This document shows positions 28,252 through 38,433 of a stretch of DNA of 64,000 nucleotides, piece by piece. Within the stretch, counting starts at the first letter, position 1; every line of letters begins with the position of its first letter. The notes beneath the pieces are model-generated. The model saw only the letters and a list, made by a program, of their open reading frames with translations. It was not told where the DNA came from and made no database searches. The stretch is taken from contig NZ_FQZO01000002.1 in assembly GCF_900142075.1 (NCBI RefSeq), positions 372,001 through 436,000 of the forward strand, read 5' to 3'. The translations under genes were made by a program, and so were the position numbers. Source of the DNA: Clostridium amylolyticum. GTDB lineage: Bacteria > Bacillota > Clostridia > Clostridiales > Clostridiaceae.

Positions 28252-28428
28252 ATTATATTCCCCCAACATTGATAAAGTAGCTATTACTTAATTTTTTCTG
28301 CAAAATCATCTAAAATAATTTGAGCTACATTTTTAATAGCTAGCTTTACACTATGATTTTTATTACTATTATTATTTCACAAAATTCGACTCATATGTTG
28401 TTTTTTTTAAAAATATTTTTGAAAAAAA

Positions 28429-28498
28429 GTGCCAGGCAAGTGACAAATGACAAATTGAATTTTACTCCCAACTTGTCACTTGTCACTTGCCTGGCACC
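28429..28498. repeat. GTGCC/GTGAC dispersed repeat, copy 7 (long inverted pair)
   Basis: Two full units face each other: GTGCCAGGCAAGTGACAAA... and its near-perfect inverse (27 of 29 positions), separated by about 12 nt. This is the clearest REPIN-like arrangement in the window and gives a ~29-bp stem just past the rbsR stop. Confidence 0.9.
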
Positions 28499-28502
28499 CT
28501 AT

Positions 28503-29498
28503 CTACGCAGTACCTCTTATAACTAATTTAGGTTCAAAATAGATTTGCTCTTGCTCCACTTTCCCATTAATTACACTAGTTAGAAGTTTGCATGCCGATT
28601 GTCCCATTTCATAAATAGGTTGGGCTATGGTAGTTAGCTCAGGTTCAGTAAATTCTGTAAGCGTAATATTATCAAAGCCCATTACCCTTATATCCTTTGG
28701 AACATTATATCCTTTTCTTAAAAGATATTTTATTCCTCCTAAAGCCATCATATCATTACTATATAGTATTGCATCCACATCTTTTAAGTTGTTTAAAAGT
28801 TCTTCTGTAGCTTTCATTCCGCCATCTAGGGTTAGTCTAGTTTCAAAAACCCAGCTGGGATCATACAGTCCATATTGCTTCATCGCTTCTTTATAACCGT
28901 TTAACCTTTGCAATGAAACCTGTATCTTTTGTGGTCCCATAACAAATGCTATTCTTTTATTGCCTTTATCATAAAGATATTTTACTCCTTTAATAACTCC
29001 CTCTTTATTATTACAGTATACCCCATAAGCATCTTCATAACCCTCTATATACCTGTCCACAAGCACAAAAGGAACATTATTATTTATAAGATAAGACAAA
29101 TTCTTATCGCTTTTTCCTCCTGCTGCAAATATCACTCCGTCAACTAGTTTACTTATAAGAAGCTTAACATACTTTTCTTCCTTATCTATATTATTATCAC
29201 TATTACAAAATATTACATTATAATCTAATTCACTGGCAGTATCTTCTATAGCCCTTGCTATCTCTGAAAAAAACGGGTTTAAAATGTCTGGAAGTATTAT
29301 TCCAATGGTACCTGTTTTTCTAGTACTTAAGCTTGTGGCTACTGAGTTCTTAATATATCCCATATCTTCCGCCGCAGCCCATATTTTTTCTTTAGTTTCT
29401 TCGCTAATGCTTCCATCTTTTTTGCTTAAAACCATGGATACAGTAGCTTTCGAAACTCCTACCTTGTTAGCTATATCCATCATAGTTGTTTTTCTCAT
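28503..29498 (-). CDS. rbsR: LacI-family ribose operon repressor
   Basis: 331-residue LacI/GalR regulator. N-terminal helix-turn-helix MMDIANKVGVSKATVSMVLS, hinge around SVATSLSTRKT, and a periplasmic-binding-protein-like effector domain from residue 62 (GTIGIILPDILNPFF) with ligand-contact segments such as VLVDR and NDMMALGG. Placed directly after rbsB, and a LacI-type palindrome overlaps the rbs promoter region, so ribose is the likely inducer. ATG 29498 follows GAGGGA. A terminator between rbsB and this gene suggests reduced readthrough or its own promoter. Confidence 0.88.
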   Translation of the reverse strand: MRKTTMMDIANKVGVSKATVSMVLSKKDGSISEETKEKIWAAAEDMGYIKNSVATSLSTRKTGTIGIILPDILNPFFSEIARAIEDTASELDYNVIFCNSDNNIDKEEKYVKLLISKLVDGVIFAAGGKSDKNLSYLINNNVPFVLVDRYIEGYEDAYGVYCNNKEGVIKGVKYLYDKGNKRIAFVMGPQKIQVSLQRLNGYKEAMKQYGLYDPSWVFETRLTLDGGMKATEELLNNLKDVDAILYSNDMMALGGIKYLLRKGYNVPKDIRVMGFDNITLTEFTEPELTTIAQPIYEMGQSACKLLTSVINGKVEQEQIYFEPKLVIRGTA

Positions 29499-29571
29499 GC
29501 TTATCCCTCACGCAATTCCAGTTTATTTAATTTTAACACATACTTTAAAGAAAAGATTTTTTTATATAAAA

Positions 29572-29599
29572 CAATCCAGGAAATATTTTTCCTGGATTG
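29572..29599 (-). terminator. Terminator after rbsB
   Basis: Stem CAATCCAGGAA / TTCCTGGATTG followed by TTTTATATAAAAAA on the minus strand. Confidence 0.75.
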
Positions 29600-29615
29600 C
29601 CTAAAATCTAATATA

Positions 29616-30536
29616 CTATTTTGCAACTAATTCTAGGTCAACAGGAATTTCTTTAGCCACAGTTTCACCTTTTATAACTTTAACTGCATTTTCTACTGCC
29701 ATGGAACCCATTAAACCTGGTTGCTGAGCTATGGTAGCGCTCATATCTCCACTTTCTACTGCTTTTTTAGCATCATCATTTCCATCAAATCCTACTATTA
29801 TAGCTTTTTTGTTGGCTGCTTTTAAAGCCTTTGCAGCTCCTAGAGCCATTTCATCGTTATGGGCGAATATAGCATCAAAGCTAGGAGTAGCTTGAATTAT
29901 ATTTTCCATTACGTTTAATCCCTTTTGTCTGTCAAAGTCAGCTGCCTGGCTTGCAACTACCTTAACTCCATCTTTTCCGTCTACACCCTTGTGGAAGCCT
30001 TGACCTCTGTCACGAGTAGCTGAAGCACCGGGTATTCCTTGAAGTTCAACTATGTTTGCTTTTCCATTAAGTTTATCTAATATAAATTTGGCTGCCATTT
30101 CTCCACCTTTAACATTATCTGATGCTACGTGAGAAACTACCTCTCCACCATTGGACTTTCTATCTACAGTTAACACAGGAATCTTTGCAGTATTAGCTAC
30201 ACCTACTGCATTTACTACAGCATCGCTATCTGTTGGGTTTATTATTAAAGCAGCTACGCCTTTTTGAACCAGGTCTTCTACGTTGGATCTTTCTTTTGCA
30301 GCATCGTTGGAAGAATCAAGTACTACTAACTCATATCCCAGTTCCTTAGCCTTTTTCTCTGCTCCTTCCTTCATGGAAACGAAGAAAGGATTATTTTGTG
30401 TAGAAATTACCATTCCAATCTTTTTACTCTTTGCAGGCTCTCCTGCTTTCTGATCTTTAGGTGTACATCCTGCTAATACCCCTGCTACCATAAGACCTGT
30501 TACTACTAAAGATAATAGTTTTCTGTTCCTTTTCAT
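29616..30536 (-). CDS. rbsB: Ribose ABC transporter substrate-binding lipoprotein
   Basis: Periplasmic-binding-protein-type 1 family, 306 residues. Lipoprotein signal with lipobox LAGC (Cys about residue 23), so it is membrane-tethered. The mature domain (IGMVISTQNNPFF, TVDRKSNGGEVVSHVASDN, IFAHNDEMALGA) matches RbsB. It delivers ribose to RbsC/RbsA. GGGAGG precedes ATG 30536. Last transport gene of the operon. Confidence 0.93.
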   Translation of the reverse strand: MKRNRKLLSLVVTGLMVAGVLAGCTPKDQKAGEPAKSKKIGMVISTQNNPFFVSMKEGAEKKAKELGYELVVLDSSNDAAKERSNVEDLVQKGVAALIINPTDSDAVVNAVGVANTAKIPVLTVDRKSNGGEVVSHVASDNVKGGEMAAKFILDKLNGKANIVELQGIPGASATRDRGQGFHKGVDGKDGVKVVASQAADFDRQKGLNVMENIIQATPSFDAIFAHNDEMALGAAKALKAANKKAIIVGFDGNDDAKKAVESGDMSATIAQQPGLMGSMAVENAVKVIKGETVAKEIPVDLELVAK

Positions 30537-30564
30537 TTTTTGTTCCTCCCTTTTATTTTTAATA

Positions 30565-31497
30565 TTATTTATTATTTTTCTTGTCTACCAGTACTGCCAA
30601 TAAAATTACTGCACCCTTAACGATGGATTGATAGAAAGGGGATACATTTAATAAGTTTAAGGCATTGTTTAATACTCCAATGATAACTGCACCTATTATA
30701 GTACCAAGTATCTGACCTTCTCCTCCAGCTAGAGATGTTCCTCCTAGAACTACTGCGGCTATGGCATCTAGTTCAAAGCCACTTCCAGAGTTAGGTGAAG
30801 CTGAACCTATTCTACTAGTTACTATAACACCGCTTATGGCTGCTGTTATTCCTGAAATCATGTATACTAAGTTTTTAATTTTATTAGTGCTTATACCTGA
30901 AAGTCTAGCTGAATCTTCATTTCCTCCAATAGCATATACATATCTTCCAAATCTTGTTTGAGTGATAACATAGGCTGCAATGATGAACACTAAAATCATA
31001 AATATAACCGGTAATGGTAGTCCTACTAGCTTTTTATTTCCTATAATCATAAAGCTGTTTCCTAAGCCTGAAATGGGGTTACCACCGGTAAAAACATAGG
31101 TTACTCCCCTAAATATAGTCATAGTTGCTAAAGTTGCGATAAAAGCTTGTATTTTCCCTCTAGCTACTATAAATCCATTTAAGTAACCAATAGCTGCACC
31201 AATAATTATAGCTACTGCCACCGCTGCCAATACGTTTACATTTCCCTTAACCATATAAGCTGCTACGGCTCCAGAAATTGCTACAATGGAACCTACTGAA
31301 AGGTCAATTCCACCGGTTAATATAACAAAGGTCATACCTAAGGCAATAATTGCATTTACTGAAACCTGAGTAAGTACATTAGTAATATTCCCTAAAGTTA
31401 AAAATCTAGGCGCAATTATTGAAACTATTAAACATAATATTATCAGTCCAACTAAAGACTTGTACTTCATGAGAAAGCTTTTAAAATCTAACTTCAT
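30565..31497 (-). CDS. rbsC: Ribose ABC transporter permease
   Basis: 310-residue membrane permease of the CUT2 sugar family. Hydrophobic helices throughout; typical segments are GMTFVILTGGIDLSVGS, AVVLGGTSLAGGEGQI and the EAA-like region. It forms the channel with RbsA. Start ATG 31497 after AAGGAGAG; 40 nt behind rbsA. Confidence 0.95.
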   Translation of the reverse strand: MKLDFKSFLMKYKSLVGLIILCLIVSIIAPRFLTLGNITNVLTQVSVNAIIALGMTFVILTGGIDLSVGSIVAISGAVAAYMVKGNVNVLAAVAVAIIIGAAIGYLNGFIVARGKIQAFIATLATMTIFRGVTYVFTGGNPISGLGNSFMIIGNKKLVGLPLPVIFMILVFIIAAYVITQTRFGRYVYAIGGNEDSARLSGISTNKIKNLVYMISGITAAISGVIVTSRIGSASPNSGSGFELDAIAAVVLGGTSLAGGEGQILGTIIGAVIIGVLNNALNLLNVSPFYQSIVKGAVILLAVLVDKKNNK

Positions 31498-31537
31498 ATC
31501 TATCTCTCCTTATTTTATATAAGATGCAAATTGTATT

Positions 31538-33037
31538 TTAAACTCCTATAGCAAATTTCATAATACTTTCTTGAGTTGCTTTGCTTCGTGGCAGCTCTCC
31601 TGTAAGCTTTCCTTCATGCATTACCAGAACTCTATCACATACTCCTAAAATTTCTGGCATATCTGATGAAATCATAATTACTGCTTTTCCTGAACTCTTA
31701 AGCTCATTAAGTACTTCATATATTTCTTTTTTAGCTCCTACATCTATTCCCTTAGTAGGTTCATCTATTATTAAAACCTTAGGAGATAGCATAAGCCATT
31801 TAGCCAGTATTACTTTTTGTTGATTACCTCCGCTTAGATTTTTAATCCTTTGTTCCTGATGAGGTGTTTTTATAGAAAGCTTTTTAATAAATTTGTCTAC
31901 ATCTTCTTTTTCGGCTTTTTTATCTATTTTCATGGTCTTGTTTTCATAGTTTTCAAGGTTAGACAAGGTCATATTCTCTCTTACAGATAAACCTAATACA
32001 AGCCCTTCTTTTTTTCTATCCTCAGATAAATAACAAATTCCTTGATTAATAGCATCTTTTGGGGATTTGATATCTACTTCTTTTCCTTCTATAATAACTT
32101 TTCCTTGGCTTTTGCTGTACTCTCCAAATATAGTTTTGGCAAGCTCTGTTCTACCAGCCCCCATAAGTCCAGCTATACCCAATATTTCCCCTGCTTTTAC
32201 TTCAAAAGAAATATCTTTCAGCTTATCTTTAAGCTCTAAACCTTTAACTTCCATAACCACTTTTTTCTTGTCAACTTCTCTATATGGAAACTGTTCTTCT
32301 AACTTTCTCCCTACCATCATGGCTATAAGATCATCTTTAGTAACATTAGAGGTATCAGCCTCCCCCACATATTTACCATCTCTAAGCACTGTAACCCTAT
32401 CACAAATCTGAAATATCTCATCCATACGATGGGAAATATATATGATGGCAATGCCTTTATCTTTAAGTTTTCTAATAACCTTAAATAGATTCTCAGTTTC
32501 TACATCAGTAAGAGCTGTGGTAGGTTCATCCATAACGATTATGCTGGAGTTTTTAGATATAGCTTTTACAATTTCAAGCATTTGCATTTCTCCAACATTT
32601 ATGTCTTTTACTAAGGTATCTGGATCTACCTTACTGCCTATTTGCTCTAGAAAGCTAACGCATCTTTCTCTCATAACCTTTTTGTTAACTCTTCTGGTTA
32701 CATTAGAAAACTTTTCATTTCCTAAGAATAAATTTTCAGCTACGGTAAGATTAGGGAGAACACTAAGTTCTTGATGAATTATGGAGATACCCAGCTTTTC
32801 TGCCTGTTTTATACCCTTAATATCTACATTTTCACCATCTATAATTATTTCTCCTTGGTCTTTTATATATACTCCACTTAATATCTTCATTAAAGTAGAT
32901 TTTCCTGCTCCATTTTCTCCTAACAGAGCCAATACCTCTCCCCTATGCACTCTTAAACTTACCTCTTCAAGAGCTTTTACACCTGGGAAGGATTTTGATA
33001 TATTTTTCATTTCTAATATAGGTTTTATATCCTTCAT
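31538..33037 (-). CDS. rbsA: Ribose ABC transporter ATP-binding protein (two ATPase domains)
   Basis: 499 residues, the double-ATPase form typical of CUT2 importers. First half: Walker [19 protein letters not shown] signature, VMDEPT. Second half: degenerate Walker [19 protein letters not shown] signature, [10 protein letters not shown]. It powers ribose uptake. ATG 33037 follows AAGGAGG. Confidence 0.96.
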   Translation of the reverse strand: MKDIKPILEMKNISKSFPGVKALEEVSLRVHRGEVLALLGENGAGKSTLMKILSGVYIKDQGEIIIDGENVDIKGIKQAEKLGISIIHQELSVLPNLTVAENLFLGNEKFSNVTRRVNKKVMRERCVSFLEQIGSKVDPDTLVKDINVGEMQMLEIVKAISKNSSIIVMDEPTTALTDVETENLFKVIRKLKDKGIAIIYISHRMDEIFQICDRVTVLRDGKYVGEADTSNVTKDDLIAMMVGRKLEEQFPYREVDKKKVVMEVKGLELKDKLKDISFEVKAGEILGIAGLMGAGRTELAKTIFGEYSKSQGKVIIEGKEVDIKSPKDAINQGICYLSEDRKKEGLVLGLSVRENMTLSNLENYENKTMKIDKKAEKEDVDKFIKKLSIKTPHQEQRIKNLSGGNQQKVILAKWLMLSPKVLIIDEPTKGIDVGAKKEIYEVLNELKSSGKAVIMISSDMPEILGVCDRVLVMHEGKLTGELPRSKATQESIMKFAIGV

Positions 33038-33049
33038 GGTAAATCCTCC

Positions 33050-33445
33050 TTAGAAAACCACTCCTGATTTTAATATTATATTTGCATATGGTGTTTGCTC
33101 ACCTGTGCGCACTACAGCTTTACACTTCTTCAAATTGTCTTTTAACTCTTCATGACTAATCCAAGTAACCTTTACATTACCTATAACCTCTAGTATTTTT
33201 TTATATAATTCTGGACTTACTTCCTTGGTTTCCGATGCCAGTAATATTTCTTCTACTTGTAATTCCAAAAGCACTGCTTCAAGGGTTTGTAAAAATCCTG
33301 GTATGTTTTTTATAAGTGCTATATCTATTCTGTTTGTTTCATCAGGTATAGGAAGCCCACAATCACCAATAGCTAGCATATCCGTATGCCCCATTCTTGA
33401 AATTACCGCTGATATATCTGAATTTAGTAATGCTGTTTTTCTCAC
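33050..33445 (-). CDS. rbsD: D-ribose pyranase
   Basis: 131-residue RbsD. It converts the beta-pyran form of ribose to the furan form that RbsK uses. Conserved [16 protein letters not shown] holds the catalytic His and Asp. The start is GTG at 33445 after GGAGG, two bases past the rbsK stop, so it is tightly coupled. Confidence 0.95.
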   Translation of the reverse strand: MRKTALLNSDISAVISRMGHTDMLAIGDCGLPIPDETNRIDIALIKNIPGFLQTLEAVLLELQVEEILLASETKEVSPELYKKILEVIGNVKVTWISHEELKDNLKKCKAVVRTGEQTPYANIILKSGVVF

Positions 33446-33447
33446 GT

Positions 33448-34377
33448 TTATTCCTCCCCGTATATTTTAAGAACTTCTTCTAATGTTGGGATTGATGGCT
33501 GAGCACCTTTTCTTTGTACTGCTATAGATGATACCTTATTTCCAAAGGCTATGGCGGATTTTAAGTTTTCATAGTACAACGCTTTGCTATTAAGCTTGCT
33601 GCTTAATGCTCCTATAAAGCTATCTCCAGCAGCAGTGGTATCTACGGCTTCCACCTTATAAGCAGGCACCATATCACAAGCTTCATGGCTTATAATGGCC
33701 GCTCCTTTTTCTCCCATGGTGATAATGACATATTTAACACCTTGATTTAGAAGCATTTCACCCGCCTTATGTGCACTTTCTAAGTCTACAACTTTAACTT
33801 TTGTAAGTTCTAAGGCTTCTGTCTCATTGGGAACTATAATATCTGTATATTTTAAAAGCTCTTGAGGGATCTCTTTTGCTGGCGCAGGATTTAGAATGGT
33901 TGTAACCCCACACTGTTTTGCAAACTTAAATGCCTCTATAGTTTTATCAATGGAAGTTTCAAATTGAGCCACTAATACATCACTATCTTTTATTACTTCT
34001 TTAGTCTTTTCTAACTCTTCTTCACTTATTCCCATATTTGCTCCAGGAATAACTATTATGGAGTTATCTCCTTCATCATTTACTGTGATAATGGCGGTTC
34101 CTGTAGTCCTTTGCTCATCTTGAAATACATAATCTACGCTTATACCATCATTTGCAAGTTCTTTTACTAGCCTGTTGCCGTTATCATCTTTGCCAACTTT
34201 TCCTAACATATATACTTCAGAGCCTGTTCTTCTAGCTGCTACAGCTTGATTCGCACCTTTTCCTCCAGGTACATTAACTAAATCATCGCCAATTATGGTT
34301 TGTCCTACCTTAGGCATATTATTAACTTTCACAACTATATCTATATTTAAACTTCCCAGTACACAAACCTTATTCAT
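33448..34377 (-). CDS. rbsK: Ribokinase
   Basis: PfkB-family kinase making ribose 5-phosphate, 309 residues. Signatures: [11 protein letters not shown] near residue 40 and the catalytic [13 protein letters not shown] in the C-terminal part (Asp base). I chose ATG 34377 (MNKVCVLGS) because AAGGTGA lies just upstream; an in-frame GTG five codons earlier overlaps that site. First gene of the rbsKDACB(R) operon, directly behind the cre/RbsR-controlled promoter. Confidence 0.95.
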   Translation of the reverse strand: MNKVCVLGSLNIDIVVKVNNMPKVGQTIIGDDLVNVPGGKGANQAVAARRTGSEVYMLGKVGKDDNGNRLVKELANDGISVDYVFQDEQRTTGTAIITVNDEGDNSIIVIPGANMGISEEELEKTKEVIKDSDVLVAQFETSIDKTIEAFKFAKQCGVTTILNPAPAKEIPQELLKYTDIIVPNETEALELTKVKVVDLESAHKAGEMLLNQGVKYVIITMGEKGAAIISHEACDMVPAYKVEAVDTTAAGDSFIGALSSKLNSKALYYENLKSAIAFGNKVSSIAVQRKGAQPSIPTLEEVLKIYGEE

Positions 34378-34405
34378 TTTCTTCACCTTCACTTATTATT
34401 TTTGT

Positions 34406-34463
34406 TTAACCGGTTTACTTAACCGGTTAATTAGATTATATTTAATTTTGTAAACGCTGTCAA
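34406..34463 (-). promoter_or_regulatory. rbs promoter with CcpA cre site and RbsR operator
   Basis: Minus strand: consensus TTGACA (34463-34458), 17-nt spacer, TATAAT (34440-34435). TGTAAACGCTGTCA (34449-34462, plus strand) matches the cre consensus TGWAANCGNTNWCA at every position and overlaps the -35. Downstream of the -10, 34406-34430 is an inverted repeat TTAACCGG...CCGGTTAA with two AACCGGTT cores, a LacI-type operator. The operon should be induced by ribose and repressed by preferred sugars. Confidence 0.88.
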
Positions 34464-34516
34464 CAATATTTTTCCCTTTTTATAGATTTTATTTCAGGTA
34501 ATTTTTAGAAAAAAAG

Positions 34517-34547
34517 GGTGCCAGGCACTTGTCATGTGCCTGGCACC
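34517..34547. repeat. GTGCC dispersed repeat, copy 8 (inverted pair)
   Basis: GGTGCCAGGCAC and GTGCCTGGCACC around a short centre, between the rbs promoter and the oxidoreductase stop. Confidence 0.88.
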
Positions 34548-34556
34548 TCTACTTCT

Positions 34557-35552
34557 CTATTTATCCGCAGGAAAAACTAAACCTATTTGTCTCCTTACTT
34601 CATCCATTATTTCCATCACTGATAAAGATGTATCAAAAGTATTTATTTCTGATTCAGTTTTTTCTTCTTTTATTAGGTCTATAAACTCTTGAAGTTCATA
34701 GCACATATCCTCATCATGCTGTTGCAGGGATATATCCTCTTCTTTTCCATTTTTATATTTTATCTTTATGCTATTAAAACTATTGATTTTTTCTATTATA
34801 ATACTGCCACTTTCCCCTTGAATTTCAGAGGGTAAATAAGAATCGCAGATTTTTGAATACATTACTACTCCATCCATATCTTCATATTTAAATAATGCTG
34901 ATCCTTCTCCATCCACTCCAGAATCTAGCATCAATGCATTGGCCTTTACTTCTTTAGGCTTTCCAAAAAGCGCTACCATGGGATAGATGCAGTAAACGCC
35001 TATATCCATTAATGCTCCATTGGATAACTCAGGGTTAAAGGCATTAAGAACTATTCCTTCTTTATACTTATCATACCTAGAAGAATACTGACAGTAGCTT
35101 CCAAAGTATCTTCTCACCTTTCCTATTTTATGAAGATTTTCTTTTATCACCTTAAAATTAGGTAATATAGTAGTTTTCATAGCTTCCATTAAAAGCACGC
35201 CATTATTCTTAGCTGCTTCTATCATTTCCTTAGCTTCCTTTCCATTGGATGCAAAAGCTTTTTCAGATAATACATTCTTTTTGTGGTTTAAAAACAATAT
35301 GGCTTGACTGCTATGTAGAGCATTAGGTGAAGCTATATAAACTGCATCTATTAAATCACTTTTTGCCATTTCTTCTAGATTGGTGAATGTATTTTTTACA
35401 CCATATTTTTCTGAAAACTCCTTTGCTTTATCAAGACTCCTAGAGTAAACAGCAGTTAATTCAAACTCCTTTACTTCTTTAGCCCCACTTAAAAATCTAT
35501 GAGTTATTGCATTTGTTCCTATAATACCAAATCGTATAGTTTTATGCTCCAT
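34557..35552 (-). CDS. Gfo/Idh/MocA family oxidoreductase
   Basis: NAD(P)-dependent sugar-type dehydrogenase, 331 residues. N-terminal Rossmann fold with GIIGTNAITHRFL (dinucleotide-binding), AVYSRS, YIASPNALH; the conserved catalytic Lys lies in SEKAFASN (the family's EKP position, with Ala for Pro). C-terminal alpha/beta domain with GALMDIGVYCI. The substrate is unknown; proximity to the ribose operon may be coincidental because promoter and repeat separate them. ATG 35552 follows AGGAG. Confidence 0.87.
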   Translation of the reverse strand: MEHKTIRFGIIGTNAITHRFLSGAKEVKEFELTAVYSRSLDKAKEFSEKYGVKNTFTNLEEMAKSDLIDAVYIASPNALHSSQAILFLNHKKNVLSEKAFASNGKEAKEMIEAAKNNGVLLMEAMKTTILPNFKVIKENLHKIGKVRRYFGSYCQYSSRYDKYKEGIVLNAFNPELSNGALMDIGVYCIYPMVALFGKPKEVKANALMLDSGVDGEGSALFKYEDMDGVVMYSKICDSYLPSEIQGESGSIIIEKINSFNSIKIKYKNGKEEDISLQQHDEDMCYELQEFIDLIKEEKTESEINTFDTSLSVMEIMDEVRRQIGLVFPADK

Positions 35553-35700
35553 GCTTTTTCTCCTTTATATAATTATAAAATTTGAATCTATCCTATTAAG
35601 CATCTCTTATTATTCTGATTATATAATTTCACCACAGTATAGTCTAGAAAATAATATATGATAAAACAGAATAAGAAAAATCAAAAATCTATTATTATCG

Positions 35701-35729
35701 TTGACATGGTTTTCATATAAGAATATAAT
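35701..35729 (+). promoter_or_regulatory. Promoter of ABC exporter operon
   Basis: TTGACA (35701-35706), 17-nt spacer, TATAAT (35724-35729), about 60 nt upstream of the ATPase start. No ykkC-like leader is seen here, unlike the paralogous gene at 1-825. Confidence 0.85.
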
Positions 35730-35789
35730 AGAATTTCTTCTTAAAAATACCATATAAAATTTATACTTCTAATTAAGGTGGGTGATTGT

Positions 35790-36767
35790 ATGATTGAAGT
35801 TAAAAATTTAAGTAAAAGTTTTAAGGTAGCGGAAAGAAATGGGGGCATAGGATCAGCAGTAAAATCTTTATTTAACCCTAAATATAAAAGGGTACAAGCC
35901 TTACAAGATATATCCTTTAATATATCTCCTGGAGAAATCGTAGGATATATAGGCCCTAATGGAGCTGGGAAATCCACCACCATAAAAATTATCAGCGGTA
36001 TTCTCGTACCAGACAGCGGCACCTGTAATATTCTTGGGTATACTCCTTGGAAAGACAGGATTCATCATGTTAAAAACATAGGAGTAGTATTTGGCCAAAG
36101 ATCTCAGCTTTGGTGGGACGTGCCTGTAATAGACTCCTTTAACCTACTAAAAGATATTTATTCAATTACAGAAGATAACTATAAAAATAATCTAGAATTA
36201 TTAACAGATACTTTAGAGTTATCCACATTACTTTACACACCTGTGCGTCAATTAAGCCTTGGTCAGAGGATGCGGTGTGAAATAGCAGCTTCCTTACTGC
36301 ATGATCCTAAAATATTATTTTTAGATGAACCAACCATTGGATTAGATGCAGTTTCAAAAATAGCGGTGAGAAATTTTATAAAAACCATAAATAAAGAAAA
36401 GAAAATCACAGTAATCTTAACTACTCACGACATGAATGATATAGAAGCATTAGCTGAAAGAATTATACTTATCGGTAAAGGTAAAATACTGTTAGACGGT
36501 AGCTTAAGTGATTTGAAAAATAGATTCAATAATAATAAAACCTTAACCGTAGACTTTCAAGAAAGTAACCAGGCTATAGATATACCAGGCACTAGTGTGC
36601 TTTCCAGATCTAAGGAAAGCGCTTTGTTATGTGTAGATTTAGAAAAGATTAAAGTTTCAGAAGTAATAGGAAGATTATCAGAAAAATTTGACATTAATGA
36701 TGTTTCTGTAAATCATAGACCTATAGAAGAAATCATAGTGGAATTATATAAGGAGTATGAGATATGA
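35790..36767 (+). CDS. ABC-2 exporter ATP-binding protein
   Basis: 325-residue ATPase. Walker A GPNGAGKST, FGQRSQLWWD, signature LSLGQRMRCE, Walker B ILFLDEPTIGLD, and switch His in TTHD. Start ATG 35790 is chosen because AAGGTGGGTG lies upstream; an in-frame GTG at 35778 overlaps it. The same subfamily as the ATPase at 1-825. It overlaps the first permease gene by 4 nt (ATGA). The exported substrate is unknown. Confidence 0.93.
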   Translation: MIEVKNLSKSFKVAERNGGIGSAVKSLFNPKYKRVQALQDISFNISPGEIVGYIGPNGAGKSTTIKIISGILVPDSGTCNILGYTPWKDRIHHVKNIGVVFGQRSQLWWDVPVIDSFNLLKDIYSITEDNYKNNLELLTDTLELSTLLYTPVRQLSLGQRMRCEIAASLLHDPKILFLDEPTIGLDAVSKIAVRNFIKTINKEKKITVILTTHDMNDIEALAERIILIGKGKILLDGSLSDLKNRFNNNKTLTVDFQESNQAIDIPGTSVLSRSKESALLCVDLEKIKVSEVIGRLSEKFDINDVSVNHRPIEEIIVELYKEYEI

Positions 36768-37567
36768 GAGCCTATTATTCCTTATTTAAAATGAGGTTAT
36801 ATAAAGGGCTTCAATATAAGGCTGCAGCCCTAGCAGGGATTTTCACCCAATTCTTTTGGGGATTTATGCAGATAATGATTTTTGAAGCCTTTTATAAAAG
36901 TACCTCTACAGTACAACCCATATCCCTTCACGAATTAATCCAAGTTATATGGCTTCAGCAGAGCTTTTTAGTATTTATAATGCTGTGGTTTAGAGATAGT
37001 GAACTCTTTAACCTTATAACCAGCGGAAATATTGCCTATGAGCTATGCCGCCCCACAGACTTATATAATTTCTGGTATGCAAAGCTTATAGCTCAAAGAT
37101 TATCTGGAGCTTTACTTAGGTGTTTTCCTATTCTACTAATAGCTATTTTGTTACCTTATCCTTATAAACTCAATGCTCCACCTAGTTTTATAGCCTTTAT
37201 ACTGTTTTTTGTAACTCTCGTATTAGGTTTAATACTTATAGTAGCAATTTCCATGCTTATTTATATTTCCGTTTTTTACACCCTTTCCCCTACTGGATCC
37301 TTATTAGTTTTCGGAGTATTTGGAGAGTTCTTTTCCGGTTTAATTATACCTATACCACTAATGCCAGAAGCACTTAAGAAAGCAATGTACTTTTTGCCAT
37401 TTCGTTATACCTCAGATCTTCCTTTTAGGATATATGCGGGAAATATAGGCGTTAAGGAAGGCAGCTTAAGTATATTGGTTCAAATTTTATGGATAGTCCT
37501 TTTAGTTATTATAGGTAAATTATCCATGAAAAAAGCTTTAAAACATGTAGTGGTGCAAGGAGGTTAA
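36764..37567 (+). CDS. ABC-2 family transporter permease
   Basis: 267-residue membrane protein with about six hydrophobic helices, of the ABC-2 type that pairs with the adjacent ATPase. It includes amphipathic N-terminal YYSLFKMRLYKGLQYKAA and GEFFSGLIIPIPLMP before the last helices. Translation is coupled to the ATPase by an ATGA overlap; the second permease starts 5 nt after its stop, so the complex is probably a heterodimer of permeases with an ATPase dimer. Confidence 0.88.
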   Translation: MRAYYSLFKMRLYKGLQYKAAALAGIFTQFFWGFMQIMIFEAFYKSTSTVQPISLHELIQVIWLQQSFLVFIMLWFRDSELFNLITSGNIAYELCRPTDLYNFWYAKLIAQRLSGALLRCFPILLIAILLPYPYKLNAPPSFIAFILFFVTLVLGLILIVAISMLIYISVFYTLSPTGSLLVFGVFGEFFSGLIIPIPLMPEALKKAMYFLPFRYTSDLPFRIYAGNIGVKEGSLSILVQILWIVLLVIIGKLSMKKALKHVVVQGG

Positions 37568-37572
37568 CAATT

Positions 37573-38355
37573 ATGAAATTGTATTTTAAATACATGTCCA
37601 TACTTTTAAAAAGTCAGATGGAATATAGAACCTCTTTTATTCTACTTTCCATAGGTCAATTCTTCGTACCTTTTTTATCTTTTGTAGGGATATTTTTATT
37701 CTTTCAAAGATTTGCAAACGTAGGGGGATGGACCCTTTATGAAGTGGCTTTATGTTACTCGGTTATACATATGGCCTTTTCCTTAAGCGAATGCTTTGCC
37801 AGAGGCTTTGATTCTTTTTCTTCCCTAGTGATAAACGGAGATTTTGACAGAATATTGGTAAGACCTAGAGGAACTATTATTCAAGTGCTGGGGTCTAAAT
37901 TTGAATTTACCCGTATAGGAAGGCTTGTTCAAAGCATTATGGTACTAGTTTTTTCTTTATATCATTTAGATATAACATGGAATCTTTATAAAATTATAAC
38001 TTTAGCCTTAATGGTGCTAAGCGGAATAGTTATATTCTCAGGAATCTATATGCTAGGAGCTTCCCTTTGCTTTTGGACAATAGAAGGCTTAGAGGTAGTG
38101 AACATATTTACCGACGGCGGCAGAGAGATGTCCCAATACCCCCTAAGCATATATAAAGATTGGGTAAAAAAATTTTTCACCTTTGTTATTCCCTTTGGAA
38201 CTGTAAATTATCTACCTTTAATGTTTATCTTAGATAAAGTCCAAGGTAATAAAATTATATATATGATAACCCCTGTTATAGGAATGCTATTCATTATTCC
38301 ATGCATCTTAATATGGAATATAGGAGTTAAGCATTACAAATCTACTGGCTCATAG
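37573..38355 (+). CDS. ABC-2 family transporter permease (DUF990-like)
   Basis: 260-residue membrane protein with about six helices. FARGFDSFSSLVINGDFDRILVRPRG and the late FVIPFGTVNYLP segment are typical of the ABC2_membrane_6/DUF990 family. Third gene of the operon, with AAGGAGG just upstream. Confidence 0.88.
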   Translation: MKLYFKYMSILLKSQMEYRTSFILLSIGQFFVPFLSFVGIFLFFQRFANVGGWTLYEVALCYSVIHMAFSLSECFARGFDSFSSLVINGDFDRILVRPRGTIIQVLGSKFEFTRIGRLVQSIMVLVFSLYHLDITWNLYKIITLALMVLSGIVIFSGIYMLGASLCFWTIEGLEVVNIFTDGGREMSQYPLSIYKDWVKKFFTFVIPFGTVNYLPLMFILDKVQGNKIIYMITPVIGMLFIIPCILIWNIGVKHYKSTGS

Positions 38356-38378
38356 TAAATTAAAAAGTCCTAATGAGA

Positions 38379-38418
38379 GTGCCAGGCACGTGACATAATT
38401 CTATCATGTGTCTGGCAC
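38379..38418. repeat. GTGCC/GTGAC dispersed repeat, copy 9 (inverted pair)
   Basis: GTGCCAGGCACGTGACATAA and its inverse GATGTGTCTGGCAC-type arm, between two convergent ABC operons. It probably acts as a bidirectional terminator. Confidence 0.85.
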
Positions 38419-38433
38419 TTGATTAATTGACTA

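Noticed and set aside
32067..32411. Plus-strand ORFs across rbsA
   Set aside because: Antisense shadows of the ATPase gene, with no start signals.
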